Part shown: one piece after another, positions 48,375 through 57,519 of the stretch
Layout of the letters: each line of letters begins with the position of its first letter
Numbering within the stretch: the first letter of the stretch is position 1
Origin: Demequina sp. NBRC 110055
GTDB lineage: Bacteria; Actinomycetota; Actinomycetes; Actinomycetales; Demequinaceae
Length of the DNA: 64,000 nucleotides
Direction of reading: 5' to 3'
NCBI RefSeq assembly: GCF_002090135.1
Contig: NZ_BBRL01000009.1
Span: forward strand, 1 to 64,000
Translations under genes and position numbers: made by a program
Notes under the pieces: model-generated
What the model was told of the DNA's origin: nothing
Databases searched by the model: none
Seen by the model: the letters and a program-made list of their open reading frames with translations, nothing else

Positions 48375-50114
48375 ATGACCACTGGGCTACTCGATCGCGC
48401 TCGCATGCGGCTCTACGAGCCGCGGCCGCCACGCCGGCGCGCGCCGGGCATCCTTGAGCCGAGCTTTTCTGCCGTCGGGCTGGTGATCGCTCTGTGGTTT
48501 TTCTCGATCTCGCTCACGCCCTCCCTGCTGCCCCGCGAGGGGTGGGTTCAGGGCATCGAGTCGGGAGTGGCGGCGATGGTGGGATACGGCCTCGGCGCCA
48601 GCGCGTACGCGATCGCTCGGTTCCTCACGGTGCCCGCGGCGCACGGACGCGTGCGGGCCATCCTGCTGGTCTGCGCGCTCGGACTTATCGCGGTCCAAAC
48701 CGGCTTCACCGTGTGGGCGTATGTGGGCTGGCAGAACGCCACCCGGCTCGACTTCGGCATGGAGCCCCTGTCGCCGCTCGTGTGGCCGGCGATCGTGCTC
48801 GTGGGCGCCGCGTCCGCCGCCATCCTCCTCATCATCGCCCGGACCGTCCGGACCCTGTTTCGCCAAGCCGACAACCTCGTGGATCGCTTCATGCCGCGTC
48901 GCCTTGCCGTCGCTACCGTGGGCGTCCTCCTCACCGGACTGCTGTGGTGGGTGGCCTCTGGCGCGTTCGTGAACGCCTTCTTCACCTTCTCCAACTGGAC
49001 GTTTTCCGGACAGGACCTGCAAACCAACCCGGACGCCGCGCGCCCGCTGGACCCGACAAAGTCGGGCTCGCCAGCATCGGCCATCCTGTGGGAGGACCTG
49101 GGCCGCCAAGGCCGTTCTTTTGTCTCGGCCGGACCCACCGCGGCGGACATTGACGCCGCGGGACCCGGTGGCGCCCGCGAGCCCATCCGCGCCTACGTGG
49201 GCCTGCGTAGCGCCGAGACCCTCCAGGAGCGTGCCGACCTGCTGCTCGATGAACTCATCCGCACGGACGCGTTCGACCGCGAGGTCATGGTCGTCGCGAC
49301 GACCACCGGCACGGGCTACCTCGACCCGCACGGCATGGACGCTTTAGAGTTCCTGGTCAATGGCGATACCGCGATCGCGGGCGCGCAATACTCGTACCTG
49401 CCCAGCTGGATCTCGCTGTTGGCGGACCAGGCCGAGGTCGAGGACACGAGTCGGGTGGTCTTCCGCACCATCCACGACTACTGGGCGACGCTGCCCGACA
49501 ACACCCGCCCGCAGCTATACCTCTACGGCCTATCGCTCGGCACCACCGGAGTCGAGGCCATCCTGTCCAGCGTCGACATCCTCAACGAGCCCATCGACGG
49601 CGCCCTCATGACGGGCGCCCCCTTCCTCAACGAGATGCACTACGAGATCACCGAGGCACGCGACGACGACTCGACCGCCGCCCTCCCCGTCTTCAATAGC
49701 GGCCGCACCGTGCGCTTCGCGAATGAACGCGGCATCGCGCCCGGCAATGTGGCGGACTGGGGCACCACACGGTTGCTCTACCTGCAGCACGGCTCGGACC
49801 CCGTGGTGTGGTTCAACCAGCATCTGGCGTTCGAGGAGCCAGACTGGCTGCGCGACGGCGAGCGCGCCCCCGACGTGTCCGCGGAGATGGCCTGGTACCC
49901 CCTCGTCACGATGTGGCAGGTGCTGCTCGATATGCCGGCGGCGGGGTCCGTGCCCGAGGGCTTCGGCCATCTCTACACCGTCACCGCCAACCTTTGGGCG
50001 TGGGCGGCAGTCACGGATACGGACATGGCCGATGCGGATCTCACCGCGCTCGCCACTCACCTCGAGGAGAGGGCCGACGCCGCGGAGGCGGCACTCGAGG
50101 CTTCGCCCTCGTAG
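48375..50114 (+). CDS. Alpha/beta hydrolase with N-terminal membrane domain
   Basis: A 579-residue protein of the Abhydrolase_9 type. The N-terminal half holds about four to five TM segments (residues ~30-210), and the C-terminal half from ~260 is an alpha/beta hydrolase with the nucleophile Ser in YGLSLGTTG (near residue 383). Conserved pieces are REPIRAYVGLRSAETLQERADLLLDEL and YLQHGSDPVVWFNQHL. The catalytic domain should face outside or inside the membrane depending on TM count; substrate unknown. GGGAG lies 13 nt before the ATG. Confidence 0.88.
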   Translation: MTTGLLDRARMRLYEPRPPRRRAPGILEPSFSAVGLVIALWFFSISLTPSLLPREGWVQGIESGVAAMVGYGLGASAYAIARFLTVPAAHGRVRAILLVCALGLIAVQTGFTVWAYVGWQNATRLDFGMEPLSPLVWPAIVLVGAASAAILLIIARTVRTLFRQADNLVDRFMPRRLAVATVGVLLTGLLWWVASGAFVNAFFTFSNWTFSGQDLQTNPDAARPLDPTKSGSPASAILWEDLGRQGRSFVSAGPTAADIDAAGPGGAREPIRAYVGLRSAETLQERADLLLDELIRTDAFDREVMVVATTTGTGYLDPHGMDALEFLVNGDTAIAGAQYSYLPSWISLLADQAEVEDTSRVVFRTIHDYWATLPDNTRPQLYLYGLSLGTTGVEAILSSVDILNEPIDGALMTGAPFLNEMHYEITEARDDDSTAALPVFNSGRTVRFANERGIAPGNVADWGTTRLLYLQHGSDPVVWFNQHLAFEEPDWLRDGERAPDVSAEMAWYPLVTMWQVLLDMPAAGSVPEGFGHLYTVTANLWAWAAVTDTDMADADLTALATHLEERADAAEAALEASPS

Positions 50115-50181
50115 GGCGTGGGAAGGGTCACAATCCGGTCACGACCACGGCACGGCAACATACAACTCTGTATCCTTTTGC
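50115..50181. other. Intergenic stretch before structured RNA elements
   Basis: Part of the 314-bp gap between the hydrolase and htaA-like genes. Only a TATCCT box at 50171-50176 was noticed, without a clear -35. Confidence 0.35.
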
Positions 50182-50237
50182 GAGGCGGGTGCTGCCGCGC
50201 GGTCCACGCCATCGAGACCGCGCGAGGCACCCGCTTC
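50182..50237 (+). other. Two-tier hairpin, structured RNA candidate
   Basis: Outer stem GAGGCGGGTGC (50182-50192) with GCACCCGCTTC (50227-50237, one G-U) and inner stem CGCGCGGTC (50196-50204) with GACCGCGCG (50216-50224), loop of 11 nt. It is unlike any riboswitch I recognise and directly precedes a terminator-like hairpin. Confidence 0.4.
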
Positions 50238-50238
50238 T

Positions 50239-50287
50239 GCCGGGTCGCGACGGCGAGCTGAGGGAGTCGTCGCGGCCCGGCTTTCTT
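50239..50287 (+). terminator. 14-bp hairpin with short T-tract
   Basis: GCCGGGTCGCGACG (50239-50252) pairs with CGTCGCGGCCCGGC (50268-50281, one mismatch), followed by TTTCTT. It could end the hydrolase transcript or a short RNA, or attenuate the downstream gene. Confidence 0.6.
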
Positions 50288-50299
50288 GTGCCCGTACGG

Positions 50300-50327
50300 A
50301 ATTACGCAATATCGCAACATCGTAATT
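50300..50327. promoter_or_regulatory. Inverted repeat AATTACG-N14-CGTAATT, htaA operator candidate
   Basis: A perfect 7-bp inverted repeat in an AT-rich patch abutting the -35 box. Its left arm extends to AATTACGCAA, which is repeated in the hmuO promoter (59347-59356). It does not resemble the DtxR consensus. Confidence 0.55.
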
Positions 50328-50355
50328 GCTTTTTACGTGTCACCCCCGCTAGTCT
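50326..50355 (+). promoter_or_regulatory. htaA-like gene promoter
   Basis: TTGCTT (50326-50331), an 18-bp spacer and TAGTCT (50350-50355). The GTG start follows about 74 nt later, so this gene is leadered. Confidence 0.5.
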
Positions 50356-50428
50356 CCGGATCAGGCTCGCTCCCCGAGCACGCCCGCGCGCCGATGCGCC
50401 GCCCCTTCACCTGATCGATGGAGTCCCC

Positions 50429-53400
50429 GTGAGACACCCGAGTACGCGCCTGTGCCCCGCCGCATGGCTTGCTGCACTCCTCTTGTCCCTGCTCACCGCG
50501 TCCGTGCTGGTCGCCGCACCCGCGCAGGCGGAAGAACGTCCCTCCGGATCGCTCACGTGGGGCGTCAAGTCCTCGTGGCGTTCGTACGTGACGATGTTCG
50601 GCGGCTCCATCGAGGGCTCCTCCGGGGCCACAGTGACCGCCGGCGTGGCGACCTTCCCACTGGGAACGGCCGACCTCGACGAGGACGGCGCCGGCACCGT
50701 GCAGTACTCGGGTGCCGTGTCGTACACCGTGCCGAGCCACGGCATCGACATCACGCTGACCGACCCGGCGGTGGTGATCGGCGCCGCCGGCGATGTCGTC
50801 GTCACGGTTGTGGCTGTCACGCAGGACGGCGACCAGGGCCGCGTGACTCTCGCATCCATCGACGAGTGGGCCACGTCCGAGGCCGGTGGCGCGGTGTCCG
50901 GGTCTGGACTCGCCACAACGGGGGCCGCCGGAGCGGCAACGGTCTTTGGCCGCTACGACGGCGAGGCATTCGACCCCATCACGCTGTCCTACCCCGCGCC
51001 GGTCGTGGTGGAGCCCGAGCCCGAGCCCGTCACGCCGACCGTGACCGTCTCGAAGACCACCGACCTCGATGGCGATGGCGAGACCGTCACCGTCACCGGC
51101 ACCGGGTTCCTTCCGGCCACCGACGGTTCCACCTCCGGAACTCGTCCCCCGCTCGCCGGAAAGTTCACCGGCATCTACGTCACGTTCGGCAAGTACGCGG
51201 ACGCATGGCAGCCCTCCACGGGCGCGGCATCCGCCGCCCGCGTCAACAACGACACCCGCTGGGCCGTCCCTGCGGAATCGATGGCCACCATCGGTGGTGT
51301 ATCCGCCGGCGCCGTTGAGCTCCGCGCCGACGGCACCTTCACCGCCACCCTTGACGCCAGCGATTTCGCCCCCGAGGCCGACGGCACCTACGGCATCTAC
51401 ACGTATCCCGGCGGCGGAGCGAAGTACGCCCCCTTCGAGACTGCGACCCCGGTGACATTTGCCCAGCCCGAGCCGGAGCCCGTCGACCCACGCGTGACGG
51501 TCGCGCCCGAGGAAGACCTCGAGCCGGGCTCGACGGTGACGGTCTCCGCAACCCTGCCTGCCTTCGTCGACGGCACACCCACCTCGGTCTATGTGATGTG
51601 GTGCGCCGAAGGCGACGCGCCCGTCGGAACGGCGGAGGGGCGCCTCACCGGCGACGCCTGCGACGCGTCACAGCAGCAGTTTCTCTCCTCCGTGTCGCAG
51701 TACGGCGGAGCCGTGCCCGCCACCGGGACGGTGACGGGCGACGTGTGGGAGTTCACCACCACCCTTGCCGCGCCGGCTGCGTTTGGCGCGCACGTGTGCG
51801 CCGCTTCCGCGGATGCCACCGACGCCTGTGGCGTCTTCCTTCGCCTCGCGCACACCTTCCCCGGCAACTATTCACTCGACCAGTTTTACCCGGTGACGTT
51901 CGCGCACCCGGCGCTGGCCGAGCCGGTGGTGACGGTCACGCCGTCGACGAATCTCGACGGCGAGGGCGACATCGTGACGGTCACAGGAGCCGGCTTCCTG
52001 CCTGCTGCCGACGGCACCACCACCATGGCTCCGTATTACCCAGCTCCTCTGGCGGGCAGTTTCTCGGGCGCCTACGTCGCGTTCGGCAAGTTCGCCGACA
52101 CGTGGAAGCCGTCGGAAGGCGCGGGCCGCGCGGCACGGAATACCGCCGACGTGTACTGGGGCATCTCTCGCGAGACCTATGACGCCCTGACCGACACCAC
52201 CGGCTACCTGCCCATCGAGGCCGACGGCACGTTCAGCATCGAGCTCGAGGTCTCGGACTATGCGCCCGATGCCGCCGGCACCTACGGCGTCTACACCTAC
52301 CCCGGCGGCGGCGTCGCCTATCCCCTCTTCGAGACCGCCACGGCGGTGACCTTCGCGGCCGACGAGCCGGTCGACCCCACCGATCCCGTCGACCCCGTCG
52401 ACCCCACCGATCCCGTCGACCCCACCGACCCCGAGACCCCCGTCGAGCCCGCGAGTGGCGACCTGGTGTGGGGCATCGACAAGGAGTTCATCTCCTACGT
52501 CACCGGGCCCATCGCAGCCGGTCGCGTGTCGGTCAGCGGCGGCGCCCACAAGTCGGGCGAGCTCTTCACCTTCACGGCCGCAGGCGGGAACTCCGACCTC
52601 ACGACGGGTACCGGCACGGCGAAGTTCACCGGCTCGGTGCACTTCACGGGACACCACGGCGCGCTCGACATCGCGCTGAAGGACCCGCAGATCACGCTCT
52701 CCAGCTCCACGCGGGCTCAGCTCACCGTCGTGGTCGACGGCAAGCGCATCGCGCTCGCCGACCTTAACGTGGGCGCGTCCCCCCGGACGGCCGGTAGCGG
52801 CTCGGTGACCCTCACCAAGGTGCCCGCAACCCTCACCGAGGCAGGATCCGTGGTGCTGACGTATGACGCTGGCACGGCCCTCGATCCCGTCAAGGTGACG
52901 CTCGGTGCGTCCAAGCCAGCCTCGGGCAGTGGCGACGGGTCCGGCAACGGCTCTGGCAATGGTTCGACCGGCGGCTCCGGTTCTGCGGGCGGCTCTCACG
53001 GAGGCTCGACGGGAGGATCGACTGGCAGTGATGGCGGCACCACCACGCCCGTGACGGTCACGGATGAGCCCGATACCTCCACCGCGGTCGTGGGACGCCT
53101 CACGTGGGGAATCAGCTCAGGCTTCCGCAACTACGTGACCGGCCCCATCGCACAGGGCCAGATCTCGGTGAGCGGCGCAAGCTCTAACGGCTCGACCTTT
53201 ACGTTCCTGCAGACCGACGGCAACGCCGATGCCGAGGAGGGCACCGGTTCTGCGTCCTACGGCGGCTCGGTCACCTTCACCGGCCACCACGGTGCGCTGA
53301 GCTACACCTTTGCCAACCCGCAGGTGCGTCTCACCTCGCCCACCCGTGCCGTCCTGAGCGTGTCCGTCAACGGCTCGCGGATGGACTTCGCGAACCTGGG

Positions 53401-54628
53401 CCTCGCCTTCGGCACCCGTACTGAGCTCGACGGCGCCGTCCGCTACTCGGGCGTGCCCGCCTCCCTCACGGCCGCAGGGGCCGCCGTCCTGACGGGCCCC
53501 GGCGGTCAAAGCCTGGGCGTCGACCCCGTGACGGTGACGTTCGGTACGGACGCCGCCACGGCATCGGCTGGTGGTACGCGGGTGGTCCAGACGGCCGCTG
53601 TCGCCGAGGAGAGCGACGAGATCCCCGCGACCCCCCCGGCCACCGAGGGCATCGAACTCGACGAGGAGACCCTCGCAGCGCTGCTCGCGGGCGAGGTCGT
53701 CACCATCGCGGTGCCCGGATTCGAGGCGAACGAGCAGGGCATCCGCGTGGTCGTCTATTCGACGCCCACGCTCCTGGGCGAGGTGAACGCCGATGCCAAC
53801 GGCGTTGCCACGTGGACCGGCTCCCTGCCCGCGTCGCTGACCGGCGAGCACACGCTCACCTTCCAGGGCTCGCAGGACGTCGGGATCGTGCTTGACATCC
53901 CTGCCTCGACCGCGGGCATGTGTGTGGCCGATGCGTCACTTGCCTGGGGTTTCAAGGAGTCCTTCCGCTCGTACATCGAGTCGACGATCGCGAACGGCGA
54001 ATGGACGCTCGACGGCGTGACCGAGGAGGGCGGCATCTTCACGTTCGGTGACGGCGAGGCCGTCATCGACCCGGACGACACCACCGGCACCGTGTCGTGG
54101 ACCGGCACCATCGATTTCACCGGCCACGACGGCGCGCTCGACACGACGATCGGAAACCCGGTCATCGAGCTCTCGGCTGATGGCACCTATCTGCTGCTCG
54201 ACGTATCCGGCGACACGCAGGACGGGGCGGAAGTGTCGCGAACCGGCATCCGCTTCGCCGAGCTCGACCTCGGTGCAGCGGAGATGACGACCGAGGGCGA
54301 GGTTGTCACCGTTGCGGCACTTCCCGCCACGCTGACCCAGGCGGGAGCCGACGCGTTCGGCACCTACCCCGCCGGCGAGGCGCTCGACTCGCTGTCGGTG
54401 GCGCTGACGTCGGAGGACGGCTGCGTCCTGGCCATTGCCGGCGGCAGCACGGCGGCGGCAGAGGAGCCCGAGGAGGAGCCGTCGGCTGAGCCCTCCAGCG
54501 AGACCGCGGCCGTCGAGGCGGAGGCTCCCGTTGAGGAGTCCTCGAACGTCTGGATCTGGGCCGTCGTGGCCCTCGCGGTGCTCGGTGCCGCGGGCGCCGG
54601 CGTGGTGGCGGTGCGCCGCCGCGGCTAA
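50429..54628 (+). CDS. Giant surface protein with four HtaA heme-binding domains
   Basis: A 1399-residue exported protein. A Sec signal ends near AQAEERP (~34). HtaA-type domains begin near residues 40, 674, 888 and 1168, each opening L-x-WG-[VIF]-x-x-x-[WF] (SLTWGVKSSW, DLVWGIDKEF, RLTWGISSGF, SLAWGFKESF) and containing the FTGH-GALD-type block. Between the first two lie three Ig-like/CshA-like modules (~200-650), then VDPTDP repeats; a Gly/Ser linker lies at ~830-870. The C-terminus has a TM segment (~1374-1394) and RRR, with no LPxTG. HtaA domains bind heme in corynebacteria, and hmuTUV and hmuO are downstream, so it probably captures heme. The GTG has GGAG 6 nt upstream. Confidence 0.9.
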   Translation: MRHPSTRLCPAAWLAALLLSLLTASVLVAAPAQAEERPSGSLTWGVKSSWRSYVTMFGGSIEGSSGATVTAGVATFPLGTADLDEDGAGTVQYSGAVSYTVPSHGIDITLTDPAVVIGAAGDVVVTVVAVTQDGDQGRVTLASIDEWATSEAGGAVSGSGLATTGAAGAATVFGRYDGEAFDPITLSYPAPVVVEPEPEPVTPTVTVSKTTDLDGDGETVTVTGTGFLPATDGSTSGTRPPLAGKFTGIYVTFGKYADAWQPSTGAASAARVNNDTRWAVPAESMATIGGVSAGAVELRADGTFTATLDASDFAPEADGTYGIYTYPGGGAKYAPFETATPVTFAQPEPEPVDPRVTVAPEEDLEPGSTVTVSATLPAFVDGTPTSVYVMWCAEGDAPVGTAEGRLTGDACDASQQQFLSSVSQYGGAVPATGTVTGDVWEFTTTLAAPAAFGAHVCAASADATDACGVFLRLAHTFPGNYSLDQFYPVTFAHPALAEPVVTVTPSTNLDGEGDIVTVTGAGFLPAADGTTTMAPYYPAPLAGSFSGAYVAFGKFADTWKPSEGAGRAARNTADVYWGISRETYDALTDTTGYLPIEADGTFSIELEVSDYAPDAAGTYGVYTYPGGGVAYPLFETATAVTFAADEPVDPTDPVDPVDPTDPVDPTDPETPVEPASGDLVWGIDKEFISYVTGPIAAGRVSVSGGAHKSGELFTFTAAGGNSDLTTGTGTAKFTGSVHFTGHHGALDIALKDPQITLSSSTRAQLTVVVDGKRIALADLNVGASPRTAGSGSVTLTKVPATLTEAGSVVLTYDAGTALDPVKVTLGASKPASGSGDGSGNGSGNGSTGGSGSAGGSHGGSTGGSTGSDGGTTTPVTVTDEPDTSTAVVGRLTWGISSGFRNYVTGPIAQGQISVSGASSNGSTFTFLQTDGNADAEEGTGSASYGGSVTFTGHHGALSYTFANPQVRLTSPTRAVLSVSVNGSRMDFANLGLAFGTRTELDGAVRYSGVPASLTAAGAAVLTGPGGQSLGVDPVTVTFGTDAATASAGGTRVVQTAAVAEESDEIPATPPATEGIELDEETLAALLAGEVVTIAVPGFEANEQGIRVVVYSTPTLLGEVNADANGVATWTGSLPASLTGEHTLTFQGSQDVGIVLDIPASTAGMCVADASLAWGFKESFRSYIESTIANGEWTLDGVTEEGGIFTFGDGEAVIDPDDTTGTVSWTGTIDFTGHDGALDTTIGNPVIELSADGTYLLLDVSGDTQDGAEVSRTGIRFAELDLGAAEMTTEGEVVTVAALPATLTQAGADAFGTYPAGEALDSLSVALTSEDGCVLAIAGGSTAAAEEPEEEPSAEPSSETAAVEAEAPVEESSNVWIWAVVALAVLGAAGAGVVAVRRRG

Positions 54629-54637
54629 CACAGACTC

Positions 54638-54674
54638 ACGAGGGGCGGCCGACGGGACATCGGTCGCCCCTCGT
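54638..54674. terminator. 15-bp bidirectional hairpin terminator
   Basis: ACGAGGGGCGGCCGA (54638-54652) pairs with TCGGTCGCCCCTCGT (54660-54674) with one G-U pair, loop of 7 nt. It sits between convergent stops of the htaA-like and VOC genes. Confidence 0.8.
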
Positions 54675-54684
54675 GCTGTACGCA

Positions 54685-55050
54685 CTACCCGCGGTCGTGG
54701 AGCGTGACGAGATAGCCGTCGGGATCGGCGAAGACAAACGTGCGGCCGAAGGGCCCATCGAATGGTGGCGTCACGATGCGATGCCCGGCGGCCGCCAGAG
54801 CATCGTGAATGTGTTGCACCTCCGTCGCGTGCATCCACAGCGCGATGCCGACGCCAGGCCGCGCGGCGGGGAGCCCGTCCCCCTCGATCACGTCACGCAA
54901 GGCAAAGGCGATGGGCGTGGTGGCGAACACCACGGCGTGCGGGGGACCTGCGGGCGACCGCTCGAGGCCGAGGAACTCCTCGTAGAACGCTTGGGAGGCG
55001 ACAAGATCGCTGACTTGCAGGGAGACGAAGTCGGGTCCGGTGACAGGCAT
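54685..55050 (-). CDS. VOC/glyoxalase family protein
   Basis: A 121-residue vicinal-oxygen-chelate protein: DFVSLQVSDLVASQAFYEEFLGLERSP in the first module and GVGIALWMHATEVQHIHDALAAAGHRIVTPPFDGPFGRTFVFADPDGYLVTLHD in the second. FGRTFVFADPDGYL is typical of bleomycin-resistance/glyoxalase-like members. Divergent from a MarR gene across 61 bp containing two operator-like repeats, so it is probably under that regulator's control. Confidence 0.88.
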   Translation of the reverse strand: MPVTGPDFVSLQVSDLVASQAFYEEFLGLERSPAGPPHAVVFATTPIAFALRDVIEGDGLPAARPGVGIALWMHATEVQHIHDALAAAGHRIVTPPFDGPFGRTFVFADPDGYLVTLHDRG

Positions 55051-55068
55051 AAGCCCTCCTCATTTAGG

Positions 55069-55084
55069 TGTCAGTTATGTGACA
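55069..55084. promoter_or_regulatory. Operator-like TGTCA-N6-TGACA
   Basis: A perfect 5-bp inverted repeat, 19 bp upstream of the VOC gene start, in the divergent region with the MarR gene. It shares its arms with the second site at 55097-55112. Confidence 0.6.
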
Positions 55085-55096
55085 TTCGGCAGCGTA

Positions 55097-55112
55097 TGTC
55101 AGAATACTGACA
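55097..55112. promoter_or_regulatory. Operator-like TGTCAG-AATA-CTGACA
   Basis: A perfect 6-bp inverted repeat ending on the A of the MarR gene ATG. Binding here would block both transcription and ribosome access. Confidence 0.65.
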
Positions 55113-55552
55113 TGGCGCAAATCGACGACCAGATCGACCTCCCGACCTCGGTGGGATACCTCCTCAAAGAAGCCTCGAGCACCCTGCGGGCAACCATGGA
55201 ACGTGCCCTGCGGCCGCTCGGGATGACGGTGACCCATTACTCGTGCCTGGAGCTCCTCGCACAGCGCCCCGGCCTGACCAATTCCGAGCTTGCGCGCGGA
55301 ACCTTTGTGACCCGACAGTCGATGAACGTGCTCCTCCACGCGCTCGAACGCGATGGCTACGTCACACGCGCCGTCGATGCGGCATCGGGGCGCTCCATTC
55401 CCACGTCGCTCACCGCCTTCGGCGAAGCCGAGCGCGCGAAGGCCAGCGCTGCGGTCCGCGCTGTCGAATCGCGCATGACGAGCAGCCTCACGGAGGACGA
55501 GCGCACGCTCGCCTTCGACCTGCTGTCACGCATGACCGCAGCACTGAACTAG
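55112..55552 (+). CDS. MarR family transcriptional regulator
   Basis: A 146-residue winged-helix protein: LKEASSTLRATMERALRPLGMTVTHYSCLELLAQRPGLTNSELARGTFVTRQSMNVLLHALERDGYVTRAVDAASGRSIPTSLTAFG is the complete MarR domain with the wing at DAASGRSIPTSLT. Two palindromes of the same core (TGTCA...TGACA) in the intergenic region are its likely sites, controlling itself and the divergent VOC gene. It separates the htaA-like gene from hmuV but shows no link to heme. Confidence 0.88.
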   Translation: MAQIDDQIDLPTSVGYLLKEASSTLRATMERALRPLGMTVTHYSCLELLAQRPGLTNSELARGTFVTRQSMNVLLHALERDGYVTRAVDAASGRSIPTSLTAFGEAERAKASAAVRAVESRMTSSLTEDERTLAFDLLSRMTAALN

Positions 55553-55651
55553 CGGAACTATCCCAGCCGCGCCCTGGCAGCCGAAACCGCGCCACCCATG
55601 AGGCTCCCGAGCCGCACATGTCCCCACGTGCGCCACGAGCGGGCTGGACCG

Positions 55652-56431
55652 CTAGCGGCGCGGAAGGACCAGCGGCGTGCCGTCGGGGCCGTCGAGCACA
55701 TGCACCGGGAGGCCATAGACCCGTTCGATGAGCGCGGGCGTGAGCACGTCGGCGGGAGACCCGAGCGCGGCGATGCGGCCGCGCTCCATCACGGCGATGC
55801 GGTCGGCGTAGGCGGCCGCGAGCGAGAGGTCGTGGAGCACCACCGCGACCGCGACACCGTCGTGCGCGAGTGAGCGGGCCACGCGCAGCACGTCCTCCTG
55901 GTGCTTCAGGTCCAGGGCCGCGGTGGGCTCGTCGAGCAGCACCGCGCGGGTGCGCTGCGCGAGCACGCGCGCGAGGGACACTCGGGCACGCTCGCCCCCC
56001 GAGAGTGACGTAAAGGTCCGCTCGGTGAGGTGTGCGACGTCGCACGTGGCGAGGGCCTGGGCGATCGCCTCCTCGTCGCCGTCGGCCTCGGAGAGCCCCT
56101 GCCAGGGGGCCCGGCCCATCTCGACGACCTCCCACACGCGGAAGGGGAACGCCACCTGGTTGTCCTGCGCGAGCACCGCCCGACGCCGCGCGAGGTCGCC
56201 CGGGGTCCAGTCGCGCACGTCGCGATCGTCGAACGCGACGGTGCCCGACGAGGGCGAACGGTCGCCGGCGAGCACGCTCAGCAGCGTGGACTTCCCCGCC
56301 CCGTTGGGGCCCACCAGGGCCACGAGTTCACCGTGCGCGACGTCGATCGAGACGTCCTCGACCAAGGTCGCGGGGCCGATGCGCACGCCCACGCTCTCGG
56401 CGTGATAGGCCAGCGAGAGGGCGCCGGTCAT
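55652..56431 (-). CDS. hmuV: Heme ABC transporter ATPase HmuV
   Basis: A 259-residue ABC ATPase of the FecE/HmuV type. Walker A GPNGAGKST near residue 41, Q-loop region AVLAQDNQVAFPFRVWEVVEMGR, signature LSGGERARVSLARVLAQ, Walker B VLLDEPTAALD, and switch VVLHDLSLAAAYADRI. HmuV members prefer the FPFRVWEVV and AYADR forms seen here. It powers heme import through HmuU. Its ATG overlaps the hmuU stop by 4 bp. Confidence 0.88.
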   Translation of the reverse strand: MTGALSLAYHAESVGVRIGPATLVEDVSIDVAHGELVALVGPNGAGKSTLLSVLAGDRSPSSGTVAFDDRDVRDWTPGDLARRRAVLAQDNQVAFPFRVWEVVEMGRAPWQGLSEADGDEEAIAQALATCDVAHLTERTFTSLSGGERARVSLARVLAQRTRAVLLDEPTAALDLKHQEDVLRVARSLAHDGVAVAVVLHDLSLAAAYADRIAVMERGRIAALGSPADVLTPALIERVYGLPVHVLDGPDGTPLVLPRR

Positions 56432-57519
56432 GCCCACCCTCCTTGGCGCGCACGCGCGCGTCGCAAGAGGTAGAAGAAGAACGGTCCGCCGATGAGGGAG
56501 GTGAGGAGCCCGATGGGAAGCTCGGCGCCCGTGACGGCGGTGCGAGCGAACAAGTCGGCCCACACCAGCAGCACGGCGCCGCCCAAGAGCGACCCGGTCA
56601 GGAGCAGACGGTGCGCGGGTCCTAAGACCATGCGGATCGCGTGAGGAACCACGAGCCCCACGAACGAGATGATCCCAGCGAACGCGACGGCGGCCCCGGT
56701 GAGCACCGCGACCAGGACGATCGAGACGATCCTGAGGCGCTCCACGCGCAGACCCAGGTGGCCTGCGGTGCGCTCCCCCAGCGCCAGCAGGTCGTAGCGG
56801 CGAGCGAGCGCCAACGCGATGGTCGAGGCCGCCACGGCAAACACCGCGACCACCGCCACCTCGTTCCACCGCGAGCCATTGAGCGAACCCAACTGCCAGA
56901 ACACGATCTGCTCACGCGCGGCGGAGTCGCCCACGAAGATCACGAGCGCCAGGCCGGCTCCCGCGAAGGCGTTGACGGCGATGCCAGTCAGCAGTAACGT
57001 CACCACCTCGGTGCGGCCACCTGCGCGCGCCATGACGTAGACCATCAGCGTGGCGCCCACTCCGCCGATGAACGCCATCGACGCCGTGCCCACCACCCCG
57101 GCGAGCACGCCCCCGGAGACGATGCCCAGCGCGGCACCCAGGGCCGCACCGGAGGACACACCTACCACGCCGGGTTCAGCGAGCGGATTGCCGAAGACCG
57201 CCTGCATCACGGCGCCGGCGACCGCGAGCGCCGCTCCCACGAGCAGGCTCATCGCGACGCGCGGGAACCGGATCTGCCACAGCGCCTCGTAGGTGATCTT
57301 GGACGAGGGTGCCCACGCGGTGTCGATGCCGATCCCGCGCAGCAGCGCGCCGATCACCTCGGTGACCGACACGGTGAGCTGACCCACCCCGGCGGATGCA
57401 ATGACGCCCACCGCGAGCAGGACCGCGAGCGCGACGAACAGCGCGGCGGCACGCAGCCGCGGCCGCGACGCGGGGGCCAGTCCGGGCGCCCCGACGGGCG
57501 TTACCACTGCATCGGCCAT
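56428..57519 (-). CDS. hmuU: Heme ABC transporter permease HmuU
   Basis: A 363-residue FecCD-type permease with about ten TM segments. Family landmarks are RFPRVAMSLLVGAALAVAGAVMQAVFGNPLAEPGVVGVSSGAALGA, FWQLGSLNGSRW and GIISFVGLVVPHAIRMVLGPAHR. It forms the inner-membrane channel for heme. The ATG at 57519 shares its A with the hmuT stop (TGATG), so translation is coupled. The start lies inside a nonamer copy (57509-57517). Confidence 0.88.
   Translation of the reverse strand: MADAVVTPVGAPGLAPASRPRLRAAALFVALAVLLAVGVIASAGVGQLTVSVTEVIGALLRGIGIDTAWAPSSKITYEALWQIRFPRVAMSLLVGAALAVAGAVMQAVFGNPLAEPGVVGVSSGAALGAALGIVSGGVLAGVVGTASMAFIGGVGATLMVYVMARAGGRTEVVTLLLTGIAVNAFAGAGLALVIFVGDSAAREQIVFWQLGSLNGSRWNEVAVVAVFAVAASTIALALARRYDLLALGERTAGHLGLRVERLRIVSIVLVAVLTGAAVAFAGIISFVGLVVPHAIRMVLGPAHRLLLTGSLLGGAVLLVWADLFARTAVTGAELPIGLLTSLIGGPFFFYLLRRARARQGGWA

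Noticed and set aside
50182..50287. A known riboswitch (cobalamin, c-di-AMP or heme related)
   Set aside because: The hairpins lack the conserved core sequences of these classes; kept only as an unclassified structure.
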